A DNA stretch of 58,004 nt. Source: Microvirga sp. 3-52. GTDB lineage: Bacteria > Pseudomonadota > Alphaproteobacteria > Rhizobiales > Beijerinckiaceae. Both the position numbers and the translations under genes were made by a program. Each line of letters begins with the position of its first letter. Position 1 is the stretch's first letter. Positions 1 through 8,708 of this stretch are shown here, one piece after another. The notes below the pieces were generated by a model. That model made no database searches. It worked only from the letters and a program-made list of their open reading frames with translations, and had not been told where the DNA came from. The stretch lies in NCBI RefSeq assembly GCF_018383585.1, contig NZ_JAHAMK010000006.1:1-58004 (forward strand). Reading direction: 5' to 3'.

Positions 1-177
1 TACAGTCCGGATTTGAACCCGATTGAGCAGGTCTTCTCACAGATCAAAGCACATTTGCGCAAAGCCGAAGCCCGGACCGTCGAGGCGCTCTGGCGGGCCA
101 TCGGCGACATCTGTGATCTCGTCGAGCCCGAGGCATGCCGTAACTACTTCACCGCAGCCGGATACGGATTCGTCTGA
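1..177 (+). mobile_element. IS630-type transposase, C-terminal fragment
   Basis: An open frame enters from the left edge and ends at TGA 175-177, giving the last 58 residues of a DDE transposase. It opens with [16 protein letters not shown], the block around the third catalytic acidic residue (the Glu of NPIE) of IS630/Tc1-mariner-like transposases, and ends AAGYGFV, a usual C-terminus in rhizobial IS630 elements. The rest of the gene lies outside the window. The right end of the element is probably within about 180-195 (ACCGGTGCTCTAG followed by TAG). The opposite inverted repeat is not visible, so this boundary is a guess. The element abuts the 3' end of the next, convergent gene. Confidence 0.8.
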
Positions 178-212
178 ATGACCGGTGCTCTAGTAGCAAC
201 TAAAACGGCGCC

Positions 213-1241
213 CTATCGCCCATAGATCCGGTCGAGCACCTTTGCGACGTCCACCAACTGCTCCGCAGCCGGATCGAAGCGTTCACCGGCCGCCAAGCGT
301 GAGGCCCAGTCCGCAGCCGCGCGTCCGCCCCACTCGTCCGGTGGCGTGGTCACCGTCTCACGTGATGTTCCCCGGTAACGCTCGGCGGTGAAATCATAGA
401 ACGAGCCGTTCACGTTGCGCAGTGATACGCCGCCTTGCGTCCCATAGAAGGAGGCGGAGATCATCGCATCGCACCCTGCCTGAAGCCGCCAGGAGCAGGC
501 GAGCTGAACCACGGCACCGGTCTCCAACTCCATAGTCGCGACGGCATAATCCTCCACCTGTGTTGTGACATCGGTCAGCGGCGCACCGCCTGAAAGGAGC
601 TTGCCCGTGACACTTGCGATGTCGGGATTGTCCAGTGCCCACAGTGCAAGATCGACAAGATGGACGCCAAGGTCCATTACACAGCCGCCGCCGGAGAGTA
701 CCGGATCATAGAACCATGGCTTGTCTGGCCCATAGGCGTTGTGGAACACGAGATCCACCGCATAGACATGTCCCAGTTCGCCTGAATCGATGATTTCGTG
801 GATACGGCGCATTCCTTCCGTGAAACGATAAGAGAGATCGACGCACAACAGCCGGTCGGCGTTGCGTGCGGCGTCGACCACCGCCTGCACCTCCACGGCC
901 GTCCGGCCAAGTGGCTTTTGGCAAAAAACGGCAACGCCACGCTTCAGAGCCCGGATCGACTGTTCTGCATGCATGGCGCTCGGGGTTGCAATCACGACGC
1001 CATCGACACCGAGATCAAGAATGTCATCGAGGGTCGCAACCGGTTGCGCATCAGGCGCAAACTTACAGGCCTCAGCTACCATCTCTGGCGATGGATCCGC
1101 GATGGCTGCAACATCGATGGCTCCGGTGCCGAGAATCGCCTGCATACGATGCCGGCCGATCCAGCCGACGCCGAGGAAGCCAAGGCGCGGACGAGCGGGA
1201 GGGGTCTCGGGAGCAGCCCGATGTAAGATCTGTCGCGTCAT
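213..1241 (-). CDS. Gfo/Idh/MocA family NAD(P)-dependent oxidoreductase
   Basis: A 342-residue protein with an N-terminal Rossmann fold (GVGWIG at about 24-29) and the family C-terminal alpha/beta dehydrogenase domain. The usual EKP motif appears as QKP (about 108-110), and GGGCVMDLGVHLVDLALW in the second half is the typical substrate/His region. Family members oxidise or reduce sugars, inositols and related polyols; the substrate cannot be read here. The ATG at 1241 shares its A with the TGA of the upstream alcohol dehydrogenase (TGATG), so the two are translationally coupled. An in-frame TTG directly upstream is the only alternative start. An IS element end lies just past the stop codon. 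Confidence 0.85.
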   Translation of the reverse strand: MTRQILHRAAPETPPARPRLGFLGVGWIGRHRMQAILGTGAIDVAAIADPSPEMVAEACKFAPDAQPVATLDDILDLGVDGVVIATPSAMHAEQSIRALKRGVAVFCQKPLGRTAVEVQAVVDAARNADRLLCVDLSYRFTEGMRRIHEIIDSGELGHVYAVDLVFHNAYGPDKPWFYDPVLSGGGCVMDLGVHLVDLALWALDNPDIASVTGKLLSGGAPLTDVTTQVEDYAVATMELETGAVVQLACSWRLQAGCDAMISASFYGTQGGVSLRNVNGSFYDFTAERYRGTSRETVTTPPDEWGGRAAADWASRLAAGERFDPAAEQLVDVAKVLDRIYGR

Positions 1242-2194
1242 CAAAACGTCACTAGAGCTTTGAGAAAACCGTCTGGCCGGTCTCGCGTGTCATTCAGTGC
1301 CTCATCAAGCCTCTCCAAAGGATAGCGGTGCGTATAGAGAGAACTCGGATCGAGACGCCCCGACGCGATAGCATTCACCGCCTCGCGCAGCCCCCGGACA
1401 TAGACCTTCGGGTCGCGCTCATGAGCATTGATCACATCGATACCACGCCAGTTCCAGAGCCACATATTGACCTGACGCGGTCCGTCCTGATGATAGCCTG
1501 CGACAATGAGCTTGCCACGTTCCCGAGTCAGTTCGCCCGCGAGATCGAGAGGCCACTGCTTGCCGACGGCCTCGATAACCCGCTCGCAGAATGTGCCGTT
1601 CGTCAACTCCCTGACCCACTCGATGATCGCAGAGTGATCCTCCATCGGGATGGTCTCGGCTGCGCCCATGCTGCGCGCGAGATCGAGCGAAAATGGACGC
1701 CGCGAGATGGCAATCACGCGCGCGCCAGCGTCTGTTGCAAGCCTCGTCAGGATCGCGCCGAGAAAGCCGATGCCGATGATCGCGACCGTCTGCCCGGCTT
1801 TGATCTCGCTGCGATGAAAGATGTTCATGGCGCAGCCGAGCGGCTCGCCGGGAAACGGTTGGCCCAGGAGGGCATCCGGCAGGCGCACCACCGCATCGGC
1901 CTCGGCCAGATCGTATTCGGCATAGGATTTGTAGGAGAGTGCCGCAACCCGGTCGCCGATCGAAAGCCCTTCAACACCCTCGCCGACAGCATCCACGAAG
2001 CCCCAGGCCTCGTGGCCGAGGGCGCCTGGCTCGGTGGGATACTGCATCCATTCGGGGCCGGCCCAAGGCGTCAGGTTCGAAGCGCACACGCCACACCCCT
2101 CCAAGCGTAGCCTTACCTGACCGGGGGCCGGTTCGGGACGTGCAACCTCGCTGATCTGGATTTGCCCGGGGCCTGTGACAATGGCGGCCCGCAT
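1241..2194 (-). CDS. Zinc-type medium-chain alcohol/polyol dehydrogenase
   Basis: From ATG 2194 this is a 317-residue medium-chain dehydrogenase/reductase. It has an N-terminal GroES-like domain with catalytic-site elements (GCGVCASN and GALGHEAWG) and a nucleotide-binding domain with GIGFLG. The four-Cys structural zinc lobe of classical ADHs is absent, as in many sorbitol/threonine-type members. The frame stays open to a TTG at 2308, but that extension is low-complexity, has no Shine-Dalgarno sequence and does not look like MDR sequence. MRAAIVTGPG is the normal family start. It is the first gene of a two-gene operon with the Gfo/Idh oxidoreductase, suggesting consecutive oxidation steps on one polyol or sugar. 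Substrate unknown. Confidence 0.8.
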   Translation of the reverse strand: MRAAIVTGPGQIQISEVARPEPAPGQVRLRLEGCGVCASNLTPWAGPEWMQYPTEPGALGHEAWGFVDAVGEGVEGLSIGDRVAALSYKSYAEYDLAEADAVVRLPDALLGQPFPGEPLGCAMNIFHRSEIKAGQTVAIIGIGFLGAILTRLATDAGARVIAISRRPFSLDLARSMGAAETIPMEDHSAIIEWVRELTNGTFCERVIEAVGKQWPLDLAGELTRERGKLIVAGYHQDGPRQVNMWLWNWRGIDVINAHERDPKVYVRGLREAVNAIASGRLDPSSLYTHRYPLERLDEALNDTRDRPDGFLKALVTF

Positions 2195-2386
2195 GCGCGG
2201 CGGAATCGCGGCCTGCCCATCGCTCCTCTTGCTCAGGGAAGCAGAAACGTCGCTACTCGCACCATTCTCGTTCAGCAAGTTTGTCCCTCCACCATACAGC
2301 CCGAGCAATTAGGAACCGGGGAGGAGACTTCAAGGCTTGGCTTTTTGTGTCGTGATGCTGCCCGTTCCGTGGCAGCGTTATCGGGA

Positions 2387-2677
2387 TCATGCCGTGGTCT
2401 GGACACCCGTCTCAGCAACGTATTTGATGCGCGCTGCGCTGTCCGGCTCCAAGCCCTTTTCCCTACACCACTTCGCGAAGGTTTCAGGCTCAATCATGGT
2501 GCGCGAGATCTGGAGACCCGCCTGGCGGCCGACATTCTCGTTGTTCTCGGCCGCTGCCAGCCAGGCATCGTAGGTGGGGGCAAGATTATGCCGGTCGATC
2601 ATCATGTCGCGGATGCGGGGATAATCCTCTCGGCTGTACCAGGGCAGCCAGATCCGACGGGGCGTCGCATCCGTCAT
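2387..2677 (-). CDS. Small conserved hypothetical protein
   Basis: A 96-residue soluble protein beginning MTDATPRRIWLPWYSREDY, with a GGAGA ribosome site seven bases before the ATG. It resembles a small family seen in Rhizobiales (pattern LPWYSREDYPRIRDMM, then AWLAAAENNE), for which I know no function. It is acidic to neutral, with several Trp and Tyr residues and no signal peptide, membrane segment or metal motif. It lies downstream of the 153-residue gene on the same strand, but a strong hairpin at 2697-2731 separates them, so it probably has its own promoter or is expressed by read-through. Confidence 0.6.
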   Translation of the reverse strand: MTDATPRRIWLPWYSREDYPRIRDMMIDRHNLAPTYDAWLAAAENNENVGRQAGLQISRTMIEPETFAKWCREKGLEPDSAARIKYVAETGVQTTA

Positions 2678-2696
2678 TCATGGTCTCCAGATAATC

Positions 2697-2731
2697 GGCA
2701 CCGGGCCCGATTGATTACTGGGCTCGGTGCC
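2697..2731 (-). terminator. Hairpin downstream of the 153-residue gene
   Basis: Arms 2697-2708 (GGCACCGGGCCC) and 2720-2731 pair over 12 positions with one G-T type mismatch, around an 11-base loop. The hairpin sits 11 bases past the stop of the minus-strand gene at 2743. No good T-run follows on the minus strand, so it may act as a weak terminator or an RNA-stabilising stem. Confidence 0.45.
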
Positions 2732-2742
2732 GCAGCATTCCT

Positions 2743-3204
2743 TCAGCTCAACAGGTAGAACACCGCCGGCGCAGCCGTCAGGAGCCCGGCCGTCGTGAGC
2801 AGCATGAGCCGATGATCGGGATTCGCAATGCGATGAACCTTCCGCGCCGTGGAGCCTGCTTCCATGCTCCAGCCATTCATGCAGGAGCAGAGTAGGCGAT
2901 GGGAGGCTCCATCGGACAATTCAAAGAATTCCATGGCATCCCCGAGCGTGTCACCCTTCAGGCCGGCAGCGCGCAGGACCGGATCCTCGAAGGCCACCGT
3001 GATCGGAGATTCGTCGGACCTCAGCTCCGGCCGTTTGTCCTTGGGGACGAACTCGATCTCACCCAGAGATCTCAAGCGCCGCTTCGGCTGGCGCTCCAAC
3101 ACTTCGGCCCAACGCTCGAGGCGTTCGCGCCGGGACAGGAAACCTTGGCTCAACTCATGCACTTCAGCGACGCTACGCAGCTTCTCTACAGGCTTGTGTT
3201 CCAT
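2743..3204 (-). CDS. Hypothetical protein with C-terminal hydrophobic segment
   Basis: A 153-residue protein with a clear AGGAGA ribosome site six bases before ATG 3204. The first two thirds are charged and soluble (Arg/Glu-rich, SRRERLERWAEVLERQ). The middle contains a Cys pair (LLCSCMNGWSMEAG). The last 22 residues are hydrophobic (LMLLTTAGLLTAAPAVFYLL) and could be one tail membrane anchor. I do not recognise the family. The coding bias and ribosome site support a real gene. It lies directly downstream of spoVR on the same strand with a 101-base gap, so it may belong to the same stress regulon, but that is speculation. Confidence 0.6.
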   Translation of the reverse strand: MEHKPVEKLRSVAEVHELSQGFLSRRERLERWAEVLERQPKRRLRSLGEIEFVPKDKRPELRSDESPITVAFEDPVLRAAGLKGDTLGDAMEFFELSDGASHRLLCSCMNGWSMEAGSTARKVHRIANPDHRLMLLTTAGLLTAAPAVFYLLS

Positions 3205-3305
3205 AGGTATTCTCCTGCAAGGGAGCCGACCCTCGAAACCAGGGCCGAGCCCAGGGAAACCTATGATCGCGTGAGTCCCTGGCTTTTTTGCGTCAAAGTA
3301 GCCCC

Positions 3306-4850
3306 TCAGAAGAGCGTTTCGTGCGGGTGGGCCACGTGCTCCTGGAAGATCGCTCCGGTGGCCGGCTCCACCTCTTTCAGCACGACTGCATAGCCCCAGA
3401 GATTGGCTACCATCTGGAGGACCCGCTGGGCATCGTCCTTGTGCAGCAGGGTCCGATTGAGGACATGATGGTGCAGGATCAGTCGCCGATCCCCGGCAAG
3501 ATCCACATCGATCACCTGGATGTCAGGGTCACTCCAGCCGACATCGTAATGGCGCGACAGCGAGCGCCGCAGGCGCCGGTAGCCCCGTTCATCATGGATG
3601 GCCTCGATCATGAGCTCCGGCCGATCCGGATCGTCGACCAGATGGAACATGCGCCATTTCCGAATCAGATGCGGGCTCAGGAATTGCGAGATGAAGCTCT
3701 CGTCACGGTAGTTCGCCCACACGTCACGCAGCACTGCCATTGCGTCGCCGCTGTCGGCGATGTCGGGGAACCATTCTCGGTCCTCCTCCGTCGGCTTTGT
3801 GCAGATGCGCTCGATGTCCTGCATCATACCGAAGCCGAGCGCATAGGGATTGATGCCACCGTAATGCGGATCGTCGAATTCAGGCTGGCGAGTGACGTTG
3901 GTGTGTGACTGCAGGAATTCGAGAAAAGCTCCATCGCTGATCTGCCCGCGTTCGTGCAGGCGGGTCATGATGCGGTAATGGCAATAGGTGGCGCAGCCTT
4001 CGTTCATGACCTTGGTCTGGCGCTGCGGGTAGAAATATTGTGAGATCTGGCGCACGATGCGCAGGATCTCGCGCTGCCAAAGCTGCAGGCGCGGCGCGGA
4101 CTTTTCGAGAAAGTACAGAAGATTTTCCTGCGGCAATTCGAGAAGGGCGCGGCGGCGCTCCTCGCTCAGTTGCGGCTTGGCGGCGGCACCCTTGGTCGGC
4201 ACCGTGCGCCATAGATCGTTGAAGGTCTGCTCCAGATGAAGCTGGCGCTCGCGTTCCCTGCGCTCCTCCGAGCGCAGGTCGGGCCGCTTCTTGCGCGGAT
4301 AGCGGTGAACGCCGTGGGACATCAGCGCATGGGCAGCGTCGAGCACGCGCTCCACGGCGGCATGCCCATAACGCTCCTCGCAGCGCGTGATGTAGCCTTT
4401 GGCGAACTCGAGATAGTCCAGGATCCCGTCCGCGTCGGTCCATTCCTTGAACAGGTAGTTGTTCTTGAAGAAATGGTTATGGCCGAAGGCCGCGTGGGCG
4501 ATCACGAGGGTCTGCATCGTCGCCGTGTTCTCCTCCATGATATAGGAGATGCACGGGTTCGAGTTGATGACGATCTCGTAGGCGAGGCCCATGAGTCCCT
4601 GGCGGTAGCTCGATTCATGCAAGGCGAAGCGCTTGCCGAAAGACCAGTGCTTGTAGAACAGGGGCATGCCGATGGAGGCATAGGCATCGAGCATCTGTTC
4701 GGCGGTGATCACTTCGATCTGGTTGGGATAGACGTCGAGTCCCAATTCGCCGACGCCAATGGCCTCGACAGCATCATGAATGCGCTGGATCGTCCCGAAA
4801 TCCCAATCGGGTCCATGGAAGAGCAGATTGTCGTGCTCGATCACGGTCAT
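3306..4850 (-). CDS. spoVR: SpoVR family protein
   Basis: A 514-residue protein of the SpoVR/YcgB family, full length for the family. Diagnostic stretches include a His-rich segment (AHAAFGHNHFFKNN), NEGCATYCHYRIM and INPYALGFGMMQDIER. Despite the name, most carriers do not sporulate; in Enterobacteria ycgB is a stress- and stationary-phase (RpoS) gene. The biochemical activity is unknown. The start codon overlaps the stop of the DUF444 gene by four bases (ATGA). It is therefore the third gene of a prkA-yeaH-spoVR operon, a widely conserved trio whose products are thought to act together. Confidence 0.95.
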   Translation of the reverse strand: MTVIEHDNLLFHGPDWDFGTIQRIHDAVEAIGVGELGLDVYPNQIEVITAEQMLDAYASIGMPLFYKHWSFGKRFALHESSYRQGLMGLAYEIVINSNPCISYIMEENTATMQTLVIAHAAFGHNHFFKNNYLFKEWTDADGILDYLEFAKGYITRCEERYGHAAVERVLDAAHALMSHGVHRYPRKKRPDLRSEERRERERQLHLEQTFNDLWRTVPTKGAAAKPQLSEERRRALLELPQENLLYFLEKSAPRLQLWQREILRIVRQISQYFYPQRQTKVMNEGCATYCHYRIMTRLHERGQISDGAFLEFLQSHTNVTRQPEFDDPHYGGINPYALGFGMMQDIERICTKPTEEDREWFPDIADSGDAMAVLRDVWANYRDESFISQFLSPHLIRKWRMFHLVDDPDRPELMIEAIHDERGYRRLRRSLSRHYDVGWSDPDIQVIDVDLAGDRRLILHHHVLNRTLLHKDDAQRVLQMVANLWGYAVVLKEVEPATGAIFQEHVAHPHETLF

Positions 4851-6151
4851 GGCACCCTTGCTCCGGCTTCCGCATCGCGCCGGCGGAAGAGTTCGCGGAA
4901 GACGGGGTAGATCTCTCGACGATGGTTCACCTTGCGCATGGCGAGATTGGCCCCTTCCACCTGGAGCGTTTCATAGGTCTGCCACAGAGACGTCTTGTGA
5001 TTGATGAATCCGGTCTGCATCCGGTCGCTGTCGCTGCCGACTTCGAGATAGGCATAGTACTGGCAGACCGGCAGGATCACGTCGCGCAGCAGGGTTGCGC
5101 TGGTCGCGCCGTCGTTCGGCGAATTGTCGCCGTCGGAGGCCTGGGCCGCGTAGATGTTCCACGCATCCGGCGAATACCTTTCCTCCACGATCCGCTGCAT
5201 CTCCCGCAAGGCCGAGGATACTACAGTTCCGCCGGTCTCCGGGCTGTTGAAGAAGGTCTCCTCGTCTACCTCCTTCGCCTCATGGGTGTGGCGGATGAAG
5301 ACGATCTCCACGTGCTTGTAGCGCCGCGTCAGGAAGATGTAGAGCAGCATGTAGAAGCGCTTGGCGAGATCCTTCATGTGCTCGGTCATGGAACCCGACA
5401 CGTCCATGAGGCAGAACATCACCGCCTGCGCGACGGGCTTCGCGACCGGTTCGAAGCGGCGATAGCGCAGATCGATAGGATCGATGTAAGGAAAACGCTT
5501 GGTGCGCAGCTGCAGCTGTTCGAGTTCGAGTTGCAGCGCGGTCAGGCGCTCCGACGGACCCTCCTGCTCCTCGAGCCGATCGATCTCTTCCTGAAGGCGG
5601 AGCAGGTCTTCGGATTTGGGTCGCCGCATGGCGATGCGGCGGGATAAGGCATTGCGCATGGAGCGCAACAGCGCGAGGTTCACGGGAGAACCGGTGACCG
5701 TATAGCCGGCCCGGCGCAGCCCTTGCGTCTCAACGGTCGCGACGCGCCGCTTGGCGAGGTCCGGCAGTTCCAGATCGTCGAGGAAAAGATCGAGGAACTC
5801 GTCGCGGGTCAGGACGAAGCGGAAATCGTCCTCGCCCTCTCCGCTGTCACCACCGGCCGCGCCACCGCTGCCGCCGGGCGGCCGATCGATGGCATCGCCT
5901 TCCACGAAGCGCTTGTTTCCGGGAAGGATGTGATCATGCACCCCGCCTTCGCCGGACCGCCGGAAGCTGGGCTCGCGAACACCATCAGCCGGGATCGAGA
6001 CCTCCCCTCCCCGTTCGAGATCGGTGATGTCCCGATCGCCTGCAGTCTGGCGTACGGCCCTCTGAATCTGCGCCTTGGCTCGGCGAAGAAAACGTTGGCG
6101 GTTCGCCAGACTCTTGCCCCCTGGGTTGAGGCGCCGGTCGATGATGTACAT
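4847..6151 (-). CDS. yeaH: YeaH/YhbH family protein (DUF444, VWA-like)
   Basis: From ATG 6151 this encodes 434 residues starting MYIIDRRLNPGGKSLANRQR, the family start; E. coli YeaH is of similar size. An upstream in-frame extension to 6211 overlaps the prkA stop region and looks like non-coding sequence. The C-terminal half is a von Willebrand A-like domain with a MIDAS-type DVSGSM motif and conserved FIRHTHEAKEV. The N-terminal half is charged, with a Gly/Glu-rich linker. The family is co-transcribed with the PrkA kinase and SpoVR in many proteobacteria and is linked to stationary-phase and nitrogen-starvation responses. It is the middle gene of the operon, 29 bases after prkA and overlapping spoVR by four bases. 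Confidence 0.95.
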   Translation of the reverse strand: MYIIDRRLNPGGKSLANRQRFLRRAKAQIQRAVRQTAGDRDITDLERGGEVSIPADGVREPSFRRSGEGGVHDHILPGNKRFVEGDAIDRPPGGSGGAAGGDSGEGEDDFRFVLTRDEFLDLFLDDLELPDLAKRRVATVETQGLRRAGYTVTGSPVNLALLRSMRNALSRRIAMRRPKSEDLLRLQEEIDRLEEQEGPSERLTALQLELEQLQLRTKRFPYIDPIDLRYRRFEPVAKPVAQAVMFCLMDVSGSMTEHMKDLAKRFYMLLYIFLTRRYKHVEIVFIRHTHEAKEVDEETFFNSPETGGTVVSSALREMQRIVEERYSPDAWNIYAAQASDGDNSPNDGATSATLLRDVILPVCQYYAYLEVGSDSDRMQTGFINHKTSLWQTYETLQVEGANLAMRKVNHRREIYPVFRELFRRRDAEAGARVP

Positions 6152-6180
6152 AGGAACGCCTGATCTGCCTCCGTCCTCTG

Positions 6181-8127
6181 TCAGCCCGCCTGCTTCACAC
6201 GCATGTACCACTCCACCAGGCGCCGCACCTGGCGCTCGGTGTAGCCGCGCTCCATCATCCGGAGCACGAACTCGCCGTGCTTCTTCTCGGTGTCGCTGTC
6301 CTTCTTGGACCCGAAGCTGATCACAGGCAGCAATTCCTCGACCTGGGAGAACATACGGCGCTCGATCACGTCGCGGATCTTCTCATAGCTCGTCCAGGAC
6401 GGGTTACGTCCATGATTGCCCGCCCGTGCGCGAAGCGAGAACTTCACCACCTCGTTGCGGAAATCCTTCGGGTTGGCGATTCCCGCCGGCTTCTCGATCT
6501 TGGTCAGCTCCTGGTTCAGGAGCTCCCGGTTCAGGAGCTGGCCAGTATCGGGGTCCTTGAAGTCCTGATCCTCGATCCAGGCATCGGCATAGGCCACGTA
6601 GCGGTCGAAAAGGTTCTGGCCGTAATCATGGTAGGATTCGAGATAGGCCTTCTGGATTTCGTGGCCGATGAAATCGGCATAGCGCGGCGCGAGCTCGGCC
6701 TTGATGAACTCCAGATACCGCCGCTCCACATCCTGGGGCAGCTGCTCGCGCCTTAAGGATTGTTCGAGCACGTACATCAGGTGAACCGGATCAGCCGCAA
6801 CCTCGATGGTGTCGTGGTTGAAGGTGGCGGAGAGGACTTTGAAGGCGAAGCGGGTCGAGATACCATCCATGCCTTCGTCGACGCCGGCGGAGTCCTTGTA
6901 TTCCTGTAGGCTACGCGCCCGGGGATCGACCTCGCGCAGGCTCTCACCGTCATAGACGCGCATCTTCGAGTAGAAGTTCGAGTTCTCGTGCGCCCGGAGC
7001 CGCGACAGGACCGAAAACCGCGCCAGCATTTCCAGCGTAGCTGGAGCACAGGGCGCACCTGCCAGTTCCGAGCCGCGGATCAACTTCTCATAGATCTTCT
7101 GCTCTTCCGTGACCCGCAGGCAATAAGGCACTTTGATCACGTAGATGCGATCGATGAAGGCTTCGTTGTTCTTGTTGGCCCGGAAAGTCTGCCATTCCGC
7201 CTCGTTGGAATGGGCCAGAATGATGCCGGTGAATGGGATGGACCCGATGTTCTCCGTACCGACGTAGTTCCCCTCCTGTGTCGCCGTGAGCAGGGGATGA
7301 AGCATCTTGATCGGCGCCTTGAACATCTCGACGAATTCGAGGATGCCCTGGTTGGCGCGGTTCAGGCCGCCGGAATAGCTGTAGGCGTCGGGATCGGCCT
7401 GGGACAGGGTCTCGAGCTTGCGGATGTCGACCTTGCCGACGAGGGACGAAATATCCTGGTTGTTCTCGTCGCCCGGCTCCGTCTTGGCGACAGCGATCTG
7501 CCGCAAGCGGGACGGGTTGATCTTGACGACGCGAAACTTGGAAATGTCGCCCCGGAACTCATCAAGGCGCTTGATGGCCCAGGGACTCAGAAGATTGGTC
7601 AGACGCCGCTGGGGAATGCCATAGCGCTCTTCCAGCACGGAGCCCATCTGTTCCGGGTCGAAGAGCCCGAGCGGACTCTCGAAGACCGGGCTGATCTCGT
7701 CGCCCGCCTTCAGGACATAGATCGGATTGACCTCCATCAGAGATTTCAGGCGCTCGGCGAGCGAGGATTTGCCGCCGCCGACGGGGCCGAGCAGGTAGAG
7801 GATCTGCTTACGCTCTTCCAGCCCTTGAGCAGCGTGGCGGAAGAAGCTCACGATCATTTCGATCGTCTCTTCCATGCCGTAGAATTCGGAAAAGGCCGGG
7901 TACACCCGGATCGTACGGTTCATGAAGATGCGGCCGAGGCGCGGGTCCTTTGACGTATCGACAAGCTGGGGCTCGCCGATCGCTGCCAGGATGCGCTCAG
8001 GAGCGCTCGCATACATCATGGGATCGTTGCGGCACCCTTCCAGGTAGTCCGCCAGGGACATCTCCGCCTCGCGGCGGGTTTCATAGGTCTTCAAGAAACT
8101 CGAGAACAGGTCGTCGGAATGAAGCAT
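6181..8127 (-). CDS. prkA: PrkA family serine protein kinase (YeaG)
   Basis: 648 residues from ATG 8127, very close to E. coli YeaG in length and sequence. The N-terminal AAA-type domain has Walker A GPVGGGKSS (about 114-122) preceded by HAAQGLEERKQILYLL, and KTEPGDENNQDISSLVGKVD is a highly conserved family segment. The C-terminal part is the PrkA kinase-like domain (YLESYHDYGQNLFDRYVAYAD). PrkA proteins are reported as serine kinases or AAA-type factors in stress and carbon-starvation adaptation. An in-frame TTG at 8145 is an alternative start with GAGAGGGA directly before it, but spacing and family length favour the ATG. First gene of the prkA-yeaH-spoVR operon; its promoter should lie in 8128-8350. 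Confidence 0.95.
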   Translation of the reverse strand: MLHSDDLFSSFLKTYETRREAEMSLADYLEGCRNDPMMYASAPERILAAIGEPQLVDTSKDPRLGRIFMNRTIRVYPAFSEFYGMEETIEMIVSFFRHAAQGLEERKQILYLLGPVGGGKSSLAERLKSLMEVNPIYVLKAGDEISPVFESPLGLFDPEQMGSVLEERYGIPQRRLTNLLSPWAIKRLDEFRGDISKFRVVKINPSRLRQIAVAKTEPGDENNQDISSLVGKVDIRKLETLSQADPDAYSYSGGLNRANQGILEFVEMFKAPIKMLHPLLTATQEGNYVGTENIGSIPFTGIILAHSNEAEWQTFRANKNNEAFIDRIYVIKVPYCLRVTEEQKIYEKLIRGSELAGAPCAPATLEMLARFSVLSRLRAHENSNFYSKMRVYDGESLREVDPRARSLQEYKDSAGVDEGMDGISTRFAFKVLSATFNHDTIEVAADPVHLMYVLEQSLRREQLPQDVERRYLEFIKAELAPRYADFIGHEIQKAYLESYHDYGQNLFDRYVAYADAWIEDQDFKDPDTGQLLNRELLNQELTKIEKPAGIANPKDFRNEVVKFSLRARAGNHGRNPSWTSYEKIRDVIERRMFSQVEELLPVISFGSKKDSDTEKKHGEFVLRMMERGYTERQVRRLVEWYMRVKQAG

Positions 8128-8708
8128 GGCGCCACCGAAATCCAATCCCTCTCAGAGACAACTATTGTGCACCGCTAAGGTTGCCCAGACCATGCGATAC
8201 TATGATGCGGTCGAAGTGATGCGGCGTACTCCTTTTTGTCGTGGCGGAGAAAAAACAGGTCGCGACAGGTTCGCTTCTGTCCGGGCTGAACCCGTGCGCC
8301 TTGAAAATATGCCCGCCCTCGACAACCAGCCTCGCGGATTGCGGGCAGGACAGCAAGTTAAAGTTACTCACAACAACCCGAAATCCACTGTGCCGCATTG
8401 CCGCCTGCACATGATGTGGTGGTCTGCTGCGAGCGCCCGCAAGGCTTTCACCGGCAGGCACCCATCAATTGAGCGTTACCGTCATTAAACCGCGCCAGTT
8501 CTTAACCAAGGCTGAATCCGGATCGGCGTTCAGGGGATGAGCGGGTCCTAAGCCTCGGTCGGCTCAACTTCCCGAACAAACATCCCGTTCGTCGGTTGAC
8601 GTCGGCTCGATCGAACCTATCGTCTGTTGCGCTTGAGTGCTCAGCAGGGTCATCGCGCGGTGGCAGGATCTGCTCCGTCCCACGACCGACAATTCGGAGA
8701 ACTTTCCC
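8128..8708. other. Divergent intergenic region, prkA / alcohol dehydrogenase
   Basis: About 580 bases separate the divergent prkA and adh starts. Short open frames cross it on both strands, but none has a ribosome site, a recognisable family or a plausible composition. The stretch 8340-8400 is more AT-rich than the surroundings. The region presumably carries both promoters, but I could not assign -35/-10 boxes with confidence. Confidence 0.5.

Noticed and set aside
3251..3290. CCAGGG...CCCTGG stem followed by CTTTTTTG, looking like a terminator
   Set aside because: The T-run is on the plus strand, but both flanking genes are on the minus strand and no plus-strand transcript is expected there; the 20-base loop is also long.
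8162..8461. 99-residue minus-strand open frame upstream of prkA
   Set aside because: No ribosome site, no family resemblance and irregular composition; better explained as the intergenic control region.
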